53,448 nucleotides of DNA. It comes from Pseudopedobacter sp039918235. GTDB taxonomy: Bacteria; Bacteroidota; Bacteroidia; Sphingobacteriales; Sphingobacteriaceae. The notes beneath the pieces are model-generated. The model searched no databases and was not told the origin of the DNA. It saw only the letters and a program-made list of their open reading frames with translations. Position numbers and translations under genes: made by a program. Positions 6,890-15,478 of the stretch are shown here, in pieces (the stretch's first letter is position 1; the number at the start of each line of letters is the position of its first letter). The stretch spans positions 1-53,448 of the forward strand of contig JBDSHZ010000017.1 in NCBI GenBank assembly GCA_039918235.1, read 5' to 3'.

Positions 6890-8605
6890 TAATATATCCG
6901 TTAAGCAGGAAGTTATTTTATCTGAAGCAGCATCACTAAAATCTAATCCTGAATAGTCAGGATTAAATCCACCGATATAAGGAACCGCCATCATAAATAT
7001 TCTATTATTGAGCTCTCCATAACTATTAAGCACTTGGAAATTATCATTAATTGCAATTCCAGGTACTTTCAAATAAAAATCACCTGCTTCAGTTTTTAAA
7101 ACTTCATTTCTATTTTCGGCAAACATTTCCTCTCCATTTTTAAAATCCTTAAATTTCAAGTATGCCGAGCTTATTGTCTGATCTTCCACCAAACTCTTAA
7201 AAGGAAAATCCTGAAGGTTTAAATGCGGTTGACCTATACAATCAACAAAAGTTTGATAGTAGCTCTCCTGCATATCGCCTTCTTCATTCTTATAGTTGAG
7301 CATCACTCCGCCTTTATCCGAGATGGTCCAATCATTTTCCTCTCCTACTGAAATCATTTTTAGCACTCCAGAATCATGCAAAGCCATTAATACTTCACAT
7401 GAACTTTGTGGCACAAATGCAATTACCACACTAATCAAAGGCATTAAATTCTTTTTCAACCTTAACATATCCTCCGCTGAAAAATACTTTGCAGGATAAT
7501 TTAATGAGAAGCTGAGCATGGCCAATAATTCTTTCCAATAAACAGAATCTTTTCTTTTGATGGATTTTTCAGCTTCTCTGTACTCTGCTTTTAATAATTC
7601 AAAAGCATCTATTCTTTCTCTCAATTCCATCATTTCAGAAACGAAAGCTTCCAAATTCATATCCTTTATCCGTTCATAAAATGCTGGATCTTTCTCGATG
7701 AAAATGTTTTTAAAATTCTCTTCAAAAATAAAATCTAAGTCTATAAAACCGTCATTTTTTTTACCGTGAGCCTTTAACTCCTCTTCACTCAATAAATCTT
7801 CTCCAGATAAATGAGAATCTTCTAAATGAAACCTAACCGCTGGCAATAAGCCACTTCTTGAATGCATTATCATCTCAAAATCAGGATAATCTTCATGAAG
7901 CTGGTAAATTTTCTCCCCCGTTTCCTTCTCTATAAATTTTCCATGATCATTTGCCAATGTTCTTATGGCATCAATAGCTGTGAGAGAAGATCCTCTGATG
8001 GCAATGGGGTGATTAAATATCCCCTTCAATTTAGAAGGTGGATATGGAGAATCAAAATAACCTTTCTTTTTGTCTTCTTTATCATTTGGCCAATTGTGAC
8101 CAGAACAGATGATGAGGTGTTCAAATTGATAAAATTTTTCATCTTCATCTTTTAACCAAACTTCTCCTAACTCTGGTTTGTCTATCACATCTACAATATT
8201 ACAGTTGAGAAACACATGAGTAGGAATTTCTAAGCTTTTGGCCTTTTTTATCAATAATTGGAATTGATCAGCTAAGTATTCTCCAAAAAACAATCTTGGT
8301 AAAACTTTATATTCATTAAAATTTTTAGCGTTTATTTGAAAACTTTCCAATAATTTTGCAGGAGCGGTTTTAATCCAATCTTGCATTGTAGTTTCCAACT
8401 CCGGAATTTCATTTTCTGATACATTGGTGATGTGCTCTTTCCTTGCACCTTCTTCACTATAAGGCATTCCAGTTCCTAATACATTTTTACGCTCAAAAAT
8501 GGAAATTTCAATTTTTGGGTGCCCAGCATTTAATAACTTTTTAAATATAAATAATGCGCTAGGTCCCCCGCCTAAAATGGCAATTCTAGTTATACCGTTC
8601 TCCAT
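6866..8605 (-). CDS. FAD/NAD(P)-binding protein (NAD_binding_9-like)
   Basis: This is 579 residues. The N-terminus RIAILGGGPSALFIFKKLL has the dinucleotide-binding GGGPSA at 12-17, followed by an acidic strand end (ISIFERKNVLGTGMPYS). LIICSGHNWPNDKEDKK and the later FVDCIGQPHLNL are further flavoprotein-like segments. This arrangement fits the FAD-NAD(P)-binding family seen in some Bacteroidota and Actinobacteria, whose substrates are not known. It has no signal peptide or membrane segment, so it should be cytoplasmic. It is a single gene: convergent with murA on one side, with 253 bp to the divergent DUF547 gene on the other. Substrate and partner cannot be read from the sequence. Confidence 0.75.
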   Translation of the reverse strand: MENGITRIAILGGGPSALFIFKKLLNAGHPKIEISIFERKNVLGTGMPYSEEGARKEHITNVSENEIPELETTMQDWIKTAPAKLLESFQINAKNFNEYKVLPRLFFGEYLADQFQLLIKKAKSLEIPTHVFLNCNIVDVIDKPELGEVWLKDEDEKFYQFEHLIICSGHNWPNDKEDKKKGYFDSPYPPSKLKGIFNHPIAIRGSSLTAIDAIRTLANDHGKFIEKETGEKIYQLHEDYPDFEMIMHSRSGLLPAVRFHLEDSHLSGEDLLSEEELKAHGKKNDGFIDLDFIFEENFKNIFIEKDPAFYERIKDMNLEAFVSEMMELRERIDAFELLKAEYREAEKSIKRKDSVYWKELLAMLSFSLNYPAKYFSAEDMLRLKKNLMPLISVVIAFVPQSSCEVLMALHDSGVLKMISVGEENDWTISDKGGVMLNYKNEEGDMQESYYQTFVDCIGQPHLNLQDFPFKSLVEDQTISSAYLKFKDFKNGEEMFAENRNEVLKTEAGDFYLKVPGIAINDNFQVLNSYGELNNRIFMMAVPYIGGFNPDYSGLDFSDAASDKITSCLTDILEKENPVL

Positions 8606-8858
8606 ATTAATTTAAAATTTGTGCGAAGCAATCCATTCAAAAGAAATACCAAAAAATCAGAAATATTGTTTGGTCAACTCTTCTTTAATTAAAAATGTTA
8701 ATCAGACTATTTAGCTTGTGAAAAAAGCTAATTTTATACAATCCAAAATAAGTTTTCGAATTATTGTAAGGATAATTCATCAAACAATTACTAATCTAAT
8801 TTAAATAAAACTTAAAGGCCTAACCAACCGTTATTGTTATTATAATTAAAATGAAATT

Positions 8859-9644
8859 ATGAAAAGTATCCAGAATATAATAGCTGGTTTAGCAATTATT
8901 GCCGTTACAGCAAGCTGCACATCAGGAACAACAAAAACAGCTTCATCAGCAAAAGAAAATGTTCAGGCAGAGTCGGTGTCTTCAAGTGTAGATCATAGCT
9001 CATTTGATAAATTATTAAAGGCAAATGTTTCTTCAAAAGGGATGGTAAATTATGCCTCATTTGCTAAAAGCAAAGCAACTTTAGAAAGTTACATTACTTC
9101 TTTAAGTAAAACAAATACTGCTACTCTTTCTAAAAATGAAAAATTAGCTTTCTGGATCAATGCATACAATGCAATTACTATTGATCAGATCATCAGAAAT
9201 TATCCTATCAAATCTATTTTAAAAATTGCTGACGGAAAAGTTTGGGACCAAACATTACCTTTTAAATTTGATGGTAGAGCGGTTACACTTAATGACATTG
9301 AGAAGAAAATTTTATTAGGAAGTGATTTATTTGATGCAAGAATACATTTTGCAGTAAACTGTGCAGCAGTATCTTGCCCTACCTTACAAAATAGAGCTTA
9401 TACAGCTGATAATATTCAGGGGTTATTAACAGCCAACACTAAAGCTGCTTTAGCAAATCCTGCTTTCAATAAAATAAGCGCTTCAAACGCTTCTCTATCT
9501 AAGCTTTTTGATTGGTACAAAGCTGATTTTGTAAAAGGCGAAGGGAGTATAGTGAATTTTATCAATAAATATTCTTCAACAAAGATTAATGGAAACACAA
9601 AAATTGATTATCTTGAGTATAATTGGGATTTAAATGGTAATTAA
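8859..9644 (+). CDS. DUF547 family lipoprotein
   Basis: This is 261 residues. A signal peptide with lipobox VTASC places the lipid-modified Cys at residue 20, followed by a Ser/Thr/Ala-rich linker to about 45. The rest matches DUF547, with the typical LAFWINAYNAITIDQII, a variant of the FWINxYN core, and the Cys-containing HFAVNCAAVSCPTL. The family has a thiol-protease-like look, but I know of no proven activity. It begins a plus-strand run; only 56 bp separate it from the FAD oxidoreductase gene, so it is probably the first gene of the five-gene operon through 14753. No -7 element is obvious upstream. Confidence 0.85.
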   Translation: MKSIQNIIAGLAIIAVTASCTSGTTKTASSAKENVQAESVSSSVDHSSFDKLLKANVSSKGMVNYASFAKSKATLESYITSLSKTNTATLSKNEKLAFWINAYNAITIDQIIRNYPIKSILKIADGKVWDQTLPFKFDGRAVTLNDIEKKILLGSDLFDARIHFAVNCAAVSCPTLQNRAYTADNIQGLLTANTKAALANPAFNKISASNASLSKLFDWYKADFVKGEGSIVNFINKYSSTKINGNTKIDYLEYNWDLNGN

Positions 9645-9700
9645 CCTGTAAGCATCAATCGAATGCTTAGACTAATCCCTAAATCAATATAAAACTTCTT

Positions 9701-11020
9701 ATGAAGACCGTAATTATTGGCAATGGAATTTCAGGCATCACTGCTGCAAGATATATCAGAAAGCAAAGTGATCATGAAATTCTGATTATTTCCGCAGAAT
9801 CTGAACATTTCTTTTCCAGAACAGCCCTAATGTACATTTACATGGGCCACATGAAATATGAGCATACCAAGCCTTATGAGGATTGGTTTTGGAAAAAAAA
9901 CAGAATTGATCTTAAAAATGCTTTTGTACAAACCATTGATTTCGATAAAAAAACCTTAAAAACCTCTTCTGAAGAAATCATCAGCTATGATCAGTTAGTG
10001 ATTGCTACCGGATCAAAGCCCAATAAATTTGGATGGCCGGGGCAAAATTTAAAAGGTGTGCAAGGTTTATACAGTAAACAGGATGTGGAGTTGATGGAAG
10101 AAAATACTGATGGTATTACGGATGCGGTAATTGTAGGTGGCGGATTGATTGGGATAGAAATGGCAGAGATGCTGAATAGCCGGAACATTAAAGTCAATTT
10201 TCTAATTAGAGAAAAATATTATTGGAGCAGTGTTTTACCTATTGATGAGGCAAAATTAGTTGGCAGGCACATTGCAGAACACCATATCAATTTAATTCCG
10301 GAGACCGAGTTAAAAGAAATTATTGCCGATGAAAATGGTAAAGTAAAAGCTGTAATCACCAAAGATGGTCATGAAATTAAATGCCAGTTTGTGGGCTTAA
10401 CCACAGGTGTTAGTCCCAATATAGATTTCTTGAAAGACACTCCATTAAAAACAGATAAAGGGGTTTTGGTGAATGAATTTTTAGAAACAAACATTCCGGA
10501 TGTATATTCAATTGGAGATTGTGCACAGTTTATCAATCCAAAAGAAAATCATCCGCCTGTGGAGCAATTATGGTACACCGGTAAAATGCAAGGGAAAGCA
10601 TTAGCCAGAACCATTTGTGGCAATAAGACTGAATATGACAGAGGAATATGGTTTAATTCGGCAAAGTTTTTAGATATAGAATATCAAACCTATGGGCTGA
10701 TGTTTAAAACTCCTTTTGAGGATGAGGATACTTTTTATTGGGAAAATCCTAATGGAAAAATAAGCATGAGAGCAAATTTTTCTAAAACTGATGGCAGTAT
10801 AAGAGGATTTAATTTTTTCGGAATCAGGTTTAGGCAGGTTATTGCTGATGATTGGATAAGGTCAAAACAGCAAATCTCGATATGTATCAGTAATTTAAAT
10901 AAAGGTTTCTTTGACGCAGAGTTTTATAAAAACCATCATCAACAAATTGTAGAAAGCTTTAATAAAAGCTATCCAAATCACAATGCCCAAGTTCCTAAAA
11001 AGAAATTCTTAGTTTTTTAA
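9701..11020 (+). CDS. FAD-dependent pyridine nucleotide oxidoreductase
   Basis: This is 439 residues with the Pyr_redox_2 layout: an FAD-binding GNGISG at 7-12, the mid motif VIATGSKPN, the NAD-binding VGGGLIGIEMAE near 147-158, and the FAD-contact motif VYSIGDCAQF. There is no redox-active CxxxxC pair near the N-terminal FAD motif, so it is unlike glutathione or lipoamide reductases and closer to NADH:ferredoxin or nitrite reductase-type flavoproteins. The C-terminal 110 or so residues form a separate domain. It lies 10 bp upstream of a membrane polyferredoxin gene, which suggests it passes electrons between NAD(P)H and that protein (inference). Cytoplasmic. Confidence 0.85.
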   Translation: MKTVIIGNGISGITAARYIRKQSDHEILIISAESEHFFSRTALMYIYMGHMKYEHTKPYEDWFWKKNRIDLKNAFVQTIDFDKKTLKTSSEEIISYDQLVIATGSKPNKFGWPGQNLKGVQGLYSKQDVELMEENTDGITDAVIVGGGLIGIEMAEMLNSRNIKVNFLIREKYYWSSVLPIDEAKLVGRHIAEHHINLIPETELKEIIADENGKVKAVITKDGHEIKCQFVGLTTGVSPNIDFLKDTPLKTDKGVLVNEFLETNIPDVYSIGDCAQFINPKENHPPVEQLWYTGKMQGKALARTICGNKTEYDRGIWFNSAKFLDIEYQTYGLMFKTPFEDEDTFYWENPNGKISMRANFSKTDGSIRGFNFFGIRFRQVIADDWIRSKQQISICISNLNKGFFDAEFYKNHHQQIVESFNKSYPNHNAQVPKKKFLVF

Positions 11021-11030
11021 CCCCCAGATC

Positions 11031-12569
11031 ATGAAATTCATCCGCAAAACCGGACTCATTATATTCCTTCTCTGCCTTGGCTTACTACTATCGCTATTGG
11101 GGTTAGGTAAATATCAACTAACAGAAAAAATATTTACAGAAACCATTAGTGATGCAAAACATCAGGAGCTATTGAAACCAGCTTTAGCATCAATGATGGA
11201 TAAGAAATATAGCACCAGTTTTTCTTTTATTTCTGATTACAAAAATGCTGTTAATCAAGTAAATGAGGCATTCAGAAAAAACAAAGAATACGACAAAGTC
11301 ATTTATACAGATTACTCACTAAACATTATTAAACATAGCAGTATTGGTTTTGTGAAAGACAATAGTATGCTATTGTTCTTCATATGTATTATAGGCAGTG
11401 CATTAGGCGGTTTATTATTTATGCTTCCTGCAATGTTTATGGAACCTGTTGCAGGCATCAAACATAACGGTATTTTTAAAACAGGAATTACCGGCAGAGG
11501 CATGATCGCATTTATATTTGCTGCTTCGCTCATCTTATTTTATATCCTATTATATAAAAATCCTGCTTACCTCAGTAATTGGATTTTATTGGTTGATGGT
11601 TTAAGCTTTACACTTACAGGCGGAGAAGCATCACAATGGTTTTTATATGGCTTTTTGTATTGCTTAGTGATGTTGACCATGAGCGTAAGAATGTATATCA
11701 AATACAGAGACAACAATTACCAATTGGTAAGAACAACCTCAGTACTTTTTTTCCAAATAGCTTTTGCCTTCATGATTCCCAATATTTTAATCAAACTGCA
11801 ACTTCCATCAATGGATTTCAAAAATATGTGGCCATTGGATTATACCTTTTTCTTTGATTATAGATTAGGTGAATTGACTTCTAATGGCTTATTGGGTTAT
11901 TGGATGTTGGGCTGGGGAATATTTCTATTTGTAGTTGGAGTGCCCATAATGGTTTATTTCTTCGGAAAAAGATGGTATTGTAGCTGGGTTTGCGGTTGTG
12001 GAGGTTTAGCCGAAACTTTAGGTGATCCTTTTCGTCAGCTTTCTGATAAATCTTTAAAAGCTTGGAAATACGAAAGAGTGATTGTTCATAGCGTATTGGT
12101 TTTTGCTGTGGTAATGACTACCTCGGTACTTTATACCTACTTTACTGGTGCAACAACAATATTAGGAATTGATACCTATCAAATTAGAGAAACTTATGCC
12201 TTCTTAATTGGATTCATATTTGCAGGTGCAATAGGCACAGGGTTTTATCCTATAATGGGGAGCAGAGTCTGGTGCAGATTTGGTTGCCCTTTAGCTGCTT
12301 ATTTGGGAATTGTACAACGTTTTAAATCAAGATTAAGGATAACCACTAACGGCGCACAATGTATATCCTGTGGCAATTGCTCCACTTATTGTGAAATGGG
12401 TATTGATGTAAGAGCTTATGCTCAAAAAGGAGAAAATATCATCAGGTCCTCTTGTGTAGGTTGTGGCGTTTGTGCTGCAGTATGCCCGAGAGGTGTTTTA
12501 AAATTAGAAAATTTAGCTGAAGAAGGCAGGTTTGAAGCTTATTTAAGACCAGAAGAAAAAGAATATTAA
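11031..12569 (+). CDS. Membrane-bound 4Fe-4S polyferredoxin
   Basis: This is 512 residues. A membrane helix at about 8-26 is followed by a stretch with no membrane helix to about 112, then around six helices. Cytoplasmic Cys motifs resemble the NapH/CcoG/NosR family: RWYCSWVCGCG (C317, C321, C323) and RVWCRFGCP (C415, C419). The C-terminus carries two ferredoxin motifs, C444-C447-C450-C454 and C475-C478-C481-C485, enough for two 4Fe-4S clusters. Such proteins carry electrons across or along the membrane. The gene starts 10 bp after the FAD oxidoreductase gene, and its stop overlaps the next start (TAATG at 12567-12571), so translational coupling is likely. The first Cys motif lacks the usual final CP, so it may not bind a standard cluster. 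The final electron acceptor is unknown. Confidence 0.88.
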   Translation: MKFIRKTGLIIFLLCLGLLLSLLGLGKYQLTEKIFTETISDAKHQELLKPALASMMDKKYSTSFSFISDYKNAVNQVNEAFRKNKEYDKVIYTDYSLNIIKHSSIGFVKDNSMLLFFICIIGSALGGLLFMLPAMFMEPVAGIKHNGIFKTGITGRGMIAFIFAASLILFYILLYKNPAYLSNWILLVDGLSFTLTGGEASQWFLYGFLYCLVMLTMSVRMYIKYRDNNYQLVRTTSVLFFQIAFAFMIPNILIKLQLPSMDFKNMWPLDYTFFFDYRLGELTSNGLLGYWMLGWGIFLFVVGVPIMVYFFGKRWYCSWVCGCGGLAETLGDPFRQLSDKSLKAWKYERVIVHSVLVFAVVMTTSVLYTYFTGATTILGIDTYQIRETYAFLIGFIFAGAIGTGFYPIMGSRVWCRFGCPLAAYLGIVQRFKSRLRITTNGAQCISCGNCSTYCEMGIDVRAYAQKGENIIRSSCVGCGVCAAVCPRGVLKLENLAEEGRFEAYLRPEEKEY

Positions 12570-13273
12570 TGTCAGCTATTTATCTCAACAGGAAGGTTTA
12601 TGTAATCATACCTGCTTATAACGAAGAAAAATCTATTGCCAAAGTCATAAACGATATTCCAAAAAATTTGGTAACCGAAATTATCGTAGGTAATAATAAT
12701 TCGAAAGATAAAACTGCTTTTGAAGCATCACAGGCTGGCGCAACAGTAGTTGATGCCCCAATTGCAGGTTATGGTAACGCTTGTTTAAAAGGTATTGCTT
12801 ACTTGAGGGAAAAAGCATTGCCACATGATATCGTTGTTTTTATTGATGGAGATTATTCAGATTATCCGGAAGAGCTTATCCATATTATTGCACCAATTGA
12901 AAATGACGAAGCTGATTTGGTGATTGGATCACGGGCATTGGGCCTTAAAGAAAAAGGTGCAATGACTTTACCCCAGGAATTTGGAAACTGGTTGGCTACC
13001 CATTTAATTAAATTATTTTATGGCGTAACCTTTACAGATTTAGGACCTTTTAGAGCTGTAAGCTGGGGTAATTTAATGAAAATAAATATGCAAGACACCA
13101 CTTACGGATGGACGGTAGAAATGCAGGTAAAAGCGGCTAAATTAAAGTTAAGGTGTATAGAAGTTCCAGTAAAATATAGAAAAAGAATTGGGATAAGTAA
13201 GATATCAGGGACTTTAAAAGGTGTAATTTTGGCGGGTTATAAAATAATATGGACCATTTTCAAAAACTTATAG
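12569..13273 (+). CDS. GT2 glycosyltransferase, DPM1/polyprenol-phosphate type
   Basis: This is 234 residues and a single GT-A domain: VIIPAYNEE at 12-20, the nucleotide-binding segment IIVGNNNSKDKT, and the metal-binding region VVFIDGDYSDYPEEL with DGD at 93-95. Closest families are dolichyl/polyprenyl-phosphate sugar transferases and their bacterial kin, which load sugars onto lipid carriers from NDP-sugars. It has no C-terminal membrane helices, so it is a soluble or peripheral enzyme. Its ATG overlaps the stop of the polyferredoxin gene by one base, and the next glycosyltransferase starts 19 bp after its end. Donor and acceptor cannot be told from the sequence. Confidence 0.88.
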   Translation: MSAIYLNRKVYVIIPAYNEEKSIAKVINDIPKNLVTEIIVGNNNSKDKTAFEASQAGATVVDAPIAGYGNACLKGIAYLREKALPHDIVVFIDGDYSDYPEELIHIIAPIENDEADLVIGSRALGLKEKGAMTLPQEFGNWLATHLIKLFYGVTFTDLGPFRAVSWGNLMKINMQDTTYGWTVEMQVKAAKLKLRCIEVPVKYRKRIGISKISGTLKGVILAGYKIIWTIFKNL

Positions 13274-13292
13274 CTTTGCAAGAATAAGAAAT

Positions 13293-14753
13293 ATGATCTG
13301 GCAAATTTTAATATTAGTACTATATACCATTTCACTAAGTATCATATTTATATTTAGTGTGGGTCAAGCTTACCTTATTTTTTCTTACCTAAAATCTAAA
13401 AGAAGAAAAGATATTATTCCGCTTTTGCGGGATGAAATCCCAATGGTTACTGTTCAATTGCCTTTATATAATGAATTATATGTAGTAGAGCGATTGATCA
13501 AATCAGTGTGCGAACTTGATTATCCTAAGAATAAATTAGAGATACAAGTTTTGGATGATTCTAATGACAACTCTATTGAACTTACGAAAAGCGTCATCGC
13601 TCAAAAGCAATTAGAAGGTTTTGATATCAAATACATTTGCAGAGAGAACAACACAGGTTTTAAAGCCGGAGCATTACAATTTGGATTGGAACAAGCTAAA
13701 GGAGAGTTCCTTGCAATTTTTGATGCAGATTTCTTGCCTCAGAAAGATTTTCTTAAAAAGCTTATCCCCTATTTCAACAATCCGAGAACAGGAATGGTTC
13801 AGAGCCGTTGGGGGCACCTCAATAAAGACTATTCTTTACTTACAAAAGTTCAAGGCTTTGGTTTAGATGGGCACTTTACCATTGAGCAAACCGGCAGAAA
13901 CAAAGCTGGTTTATTCATGAATTTTAACGGTACAGCCGGAATTTGGCGCAAAACCTGTATTCAAGATGTTGAAGGCTGGCAACATGATACCTTAACCGAA
14001 GATTTAGATTTAAGCTACCGAGCACAAATTAAAGGTTGGGAATTTGAATATGTGGAGCATGTGGTTACACTTGCAGAATTACCTGTAGCGTTAAACGCAT
14101 TACGCTCACAACAACACCGCTGGACAAAAGGTGCAGTAGAGACTTCTCAAAAGATAATACGCAAAATATGGAGCTCTGAAGTTGGCTTAAAGAAAAAGAT
14201 TTTCGGCAGTTTGCATTTAATGAATTCCTATGTGTTTCTTTTCGTATTCCTAACCAGCGTATTGAGTATTCCGGTTTTATTGATTAAAAGTACCCATAAC
14301 ATTAATCCTATTTATTTCCAATTGATGTCGGTTTTTTTAATTGGGTTTTTAATTGTTACCCTTTTCTATTTAGTATCAACCATTTCCAAAAAAGAGAGCT
14401 TAAGGGCGTTTGCGAAATTTTTTCCAATGTTTCTTTCTGTAAGCATGGCGCTTAGCTTCCATAATTCAATTGCAGTATTGGAAGGGTTATTTGGTTTTAA
14501 ATCTGATTTTATCCGCACTCCAAAATTCAATATCACCAATTTAAAAGAAGGATTTAAAAGCAATATTTATGTTAAAACATCTTTATCGAAAGCTTTTTAT
14601 GTGGAACTATTCTTAAGTTTCTATTTCTTTTCAGGTTTAATTTTTGCCTTTTACGTCAAAGATTTTTCCCTTTTCCCTTTTCATTTGATGCTGTTAGTTG
14701 GATTCAGTACCCTAACATTTTATTCTATAAAACACCGTTGGAGTAAAGCTTAG
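13293..14753 (+). CDS. Membrane GT2 glycosyltransferase, cellulose synthase-like
   Basis: This is 486 residues with an N-terminal membrane helix (about 5-30), a catalytic domain and about four C-terminal helices (roughly 310-480). The full processive-type motif set is present: DDS at 88-90, DAD at 144-146, TED at 235-237 and QQHRW at 273-277. The layout fits the CslA/glucomannan-synthase or ceramide glucosyltransferase branch of GT2. It could make a short glycan or a glycolipid from an NDP-sugar at the inner membrane. There is no PilZ domain. It is the last gene of the run that starts with the DUF547 gene. No terminator is seen in the 20 bp before the convergent toxin gene. Confidence 0.88.
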   Translation: MIWQILILVLYTISLSIIFIFSVGQAYLIFSYLKSKRRKDIIPLLRDEIPMVTVQLPLYNELYVVERLIKSVCELDYPKNKLEIQVLDDSNDNSIELTKSVIAQKQLEGFDIKYICRENNTGFKAGALQFGLEQAKGEFLAIFDADFLPQKDFLKKLIPYFNNPRTGMVQSRWGHLNKDYSLLTKVQGFGLDGHFTIEQTGRNKAGLFMNFNGTAGIWRKTCIQDVEGWQHDTLTEDLDLSYRAQIKGWEFEYVEHVVTLAELPVALNALRSQQHRWTKGAVETSQKIIRKIWSSEVGLKKKIFGSLHLMNSYVFLFVFLTSVLSIPVLLIKSTHNINPIYFQLMSVFLIGFLIVTLFYLVSTISKKESLRAFAKFFPMFLSVSMALSFHNSIAVLEGLFGFKSDFIRTPKFNITNLKEGFKSNIYVKTSLSKAFYVELFLSFYFFSGLIFAFYVKDFSLFPFHLMLLVGFSTLTFYSIKHRWSKA

Positions 14754-14773
14754 GATGTTTAAAATCGGATTGA

Positions 14774-15028
14774 TTAATAATGGAAACGGCAAGCTATTAT
14801 TTCTATGCTATTGTTTTCAAATGAATATACTAGTCTATGCTCCCCATCAATCCTTCTAGACCAAAAACCTTGCAAATCATATTTTAAAGGTTCGGGATTC
14901 CCAATTCCTTTAAATGGATCTATAAACGTTGCTTTTACCAATTCATTGATACGTTTAAGCTTCTGTTTATCTGTATTTTGCCAGTATAAATAATCTTCCC
15001 AAGCTGTTTTAGTCGAAACAATCTTCAC
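14774..15028 (-). CDS. yoeB: YoeB-family ribosome-dependent mRNA interferase toxin
   Basis: This is 84 residues, the same length as Escherichia coli YoeB. The catalytic residues fall at identical positions: E46 (GNPEPL), R65 (EHRLVY) and H83-Y84 at the C-terminus (CRFHY). Nothing essential is missing, so the toxin should be active. It starts with GTG at 15028, overlapping the TGA stop of the antitoxin gene by 4 nt (GTGA), a coupling that favours antitoxin-first translation. Known YoeB toxins cut mRNA at the ribosomal A site when free of YefM. Confidence 0.95.
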   Translation of the reverse strand: MKIVSTKTAWEDYLYWQNTDKQKLKRINELVKATFIDPFKGIGNPEPLKYDLQGFWSRRIDGEHRLVYSFENNSIEIIACRFHY

Positions 15029-15276
15029 TCTTCAACAAGATTATGTTCTTCTGATTGCCCACCTTTAGCTTCTTTTAAAGATTGAATTAATACTTCTCTA
15101 TTTTTTCCAGAAAGTAAATAACTTGTTTCTTTCAAAGAATTATACTCTTCTAAAGGGATAAGAACTAAATCTTTATTGTTTTTTCTTTTGATGATGAGTT
15201 CTTCTACATCATTAACAACTAAGTCCATCCATTTTTCAAGGTTTAACCTCAGATCTGTATAATTTACAACTTTCAT
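15025..15276 (-). CDS. yefM: YefM/Phd-family antitoxin
   Basis: This is 83 residues from ATG 15276. The N-terminal half (MKVVNYTDLRLNLEKWMDLV) is the Phd/YefM DNA-binding fold; the middle has the family strand DLVLIPLEEYNSLKET; the acidic C-terminal tail should be unfolded until it wraps the toxin. The frame is open to 15345, but the extra 23 residues are Phe/Tyr/Lys-rich and cover the operator, so ATG 15276 is preferred. It is upstream of yoeB with a 4-nt overlap. The operator at 15307-15329 implies autorepression by the YefM-YoeB complex. Confidence 0.92.
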   Translation of the reverse strand: MKVVNYTDLRLNLEKWMDLVVNDVEELIIKRKNNKDLVLIPLEEYNSLKETSYLLSGKNREVLIQSLKEAKGGQSEEHNLVEE

Positions 15277-15306
15277 AAATCTAATTTTTTTAAAAATATA
15301 AAATAA

Positions 15307-15329
15307 GTACTTAAAAACGTACTTAAAAA
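15307..15329 (-). promoter_or_regulatory. Candidate YefM-YoeB operator
   Basis: Two direct copies of GTACTTAAAAA lie at 15307-15317 and 15319-15329. The first sits in the palindrome AAGTACTT. The two GTAC cores are exactly 12 bp apart centre to centre. As I recall, the Escherichia coli yefM operator has two TGTACA cores with the same 12-bp spacing. The site is 30 bp upstream of the antitoxin start, as expected for autoregulation. Confidence 0.65.
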
Positions 15330-15402
15330 TTCTAAAATAAATCATTTAAGATACAGGAGCCTCTATGAGAGATATTGCTGAAACTTAAAATTGAAAGCAT
15401 AA

Positions 15403-15426
15403 AAAAAGCGAATAAATTCGCTTTTT
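15403..15426 (-). terminator. Intrinsic terminator of the cystathionine beta-synthase gene
   Basis: A 10-bp perfect stem (15403-15412 AAAAAGCGAA pairing with 15417-15426) has a 4-nt loop. On the minus strand it is followed by a T-run. It lies about 50 bp past the minus-strand stop at 15479. Confidence 0.8.
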
Positions 15427-15478
15427 AGTTTGAAAAATATTCCCGCAGATTTAAAAGATTTCCACAGATTAACATTCT

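Noticed and set aside
15277..15345. Longer antitoxin reading frame
   Set aside because: The extra residues are Phe/Tyr/Lys-rich and cover the operator; the YefM family start is at 15276.
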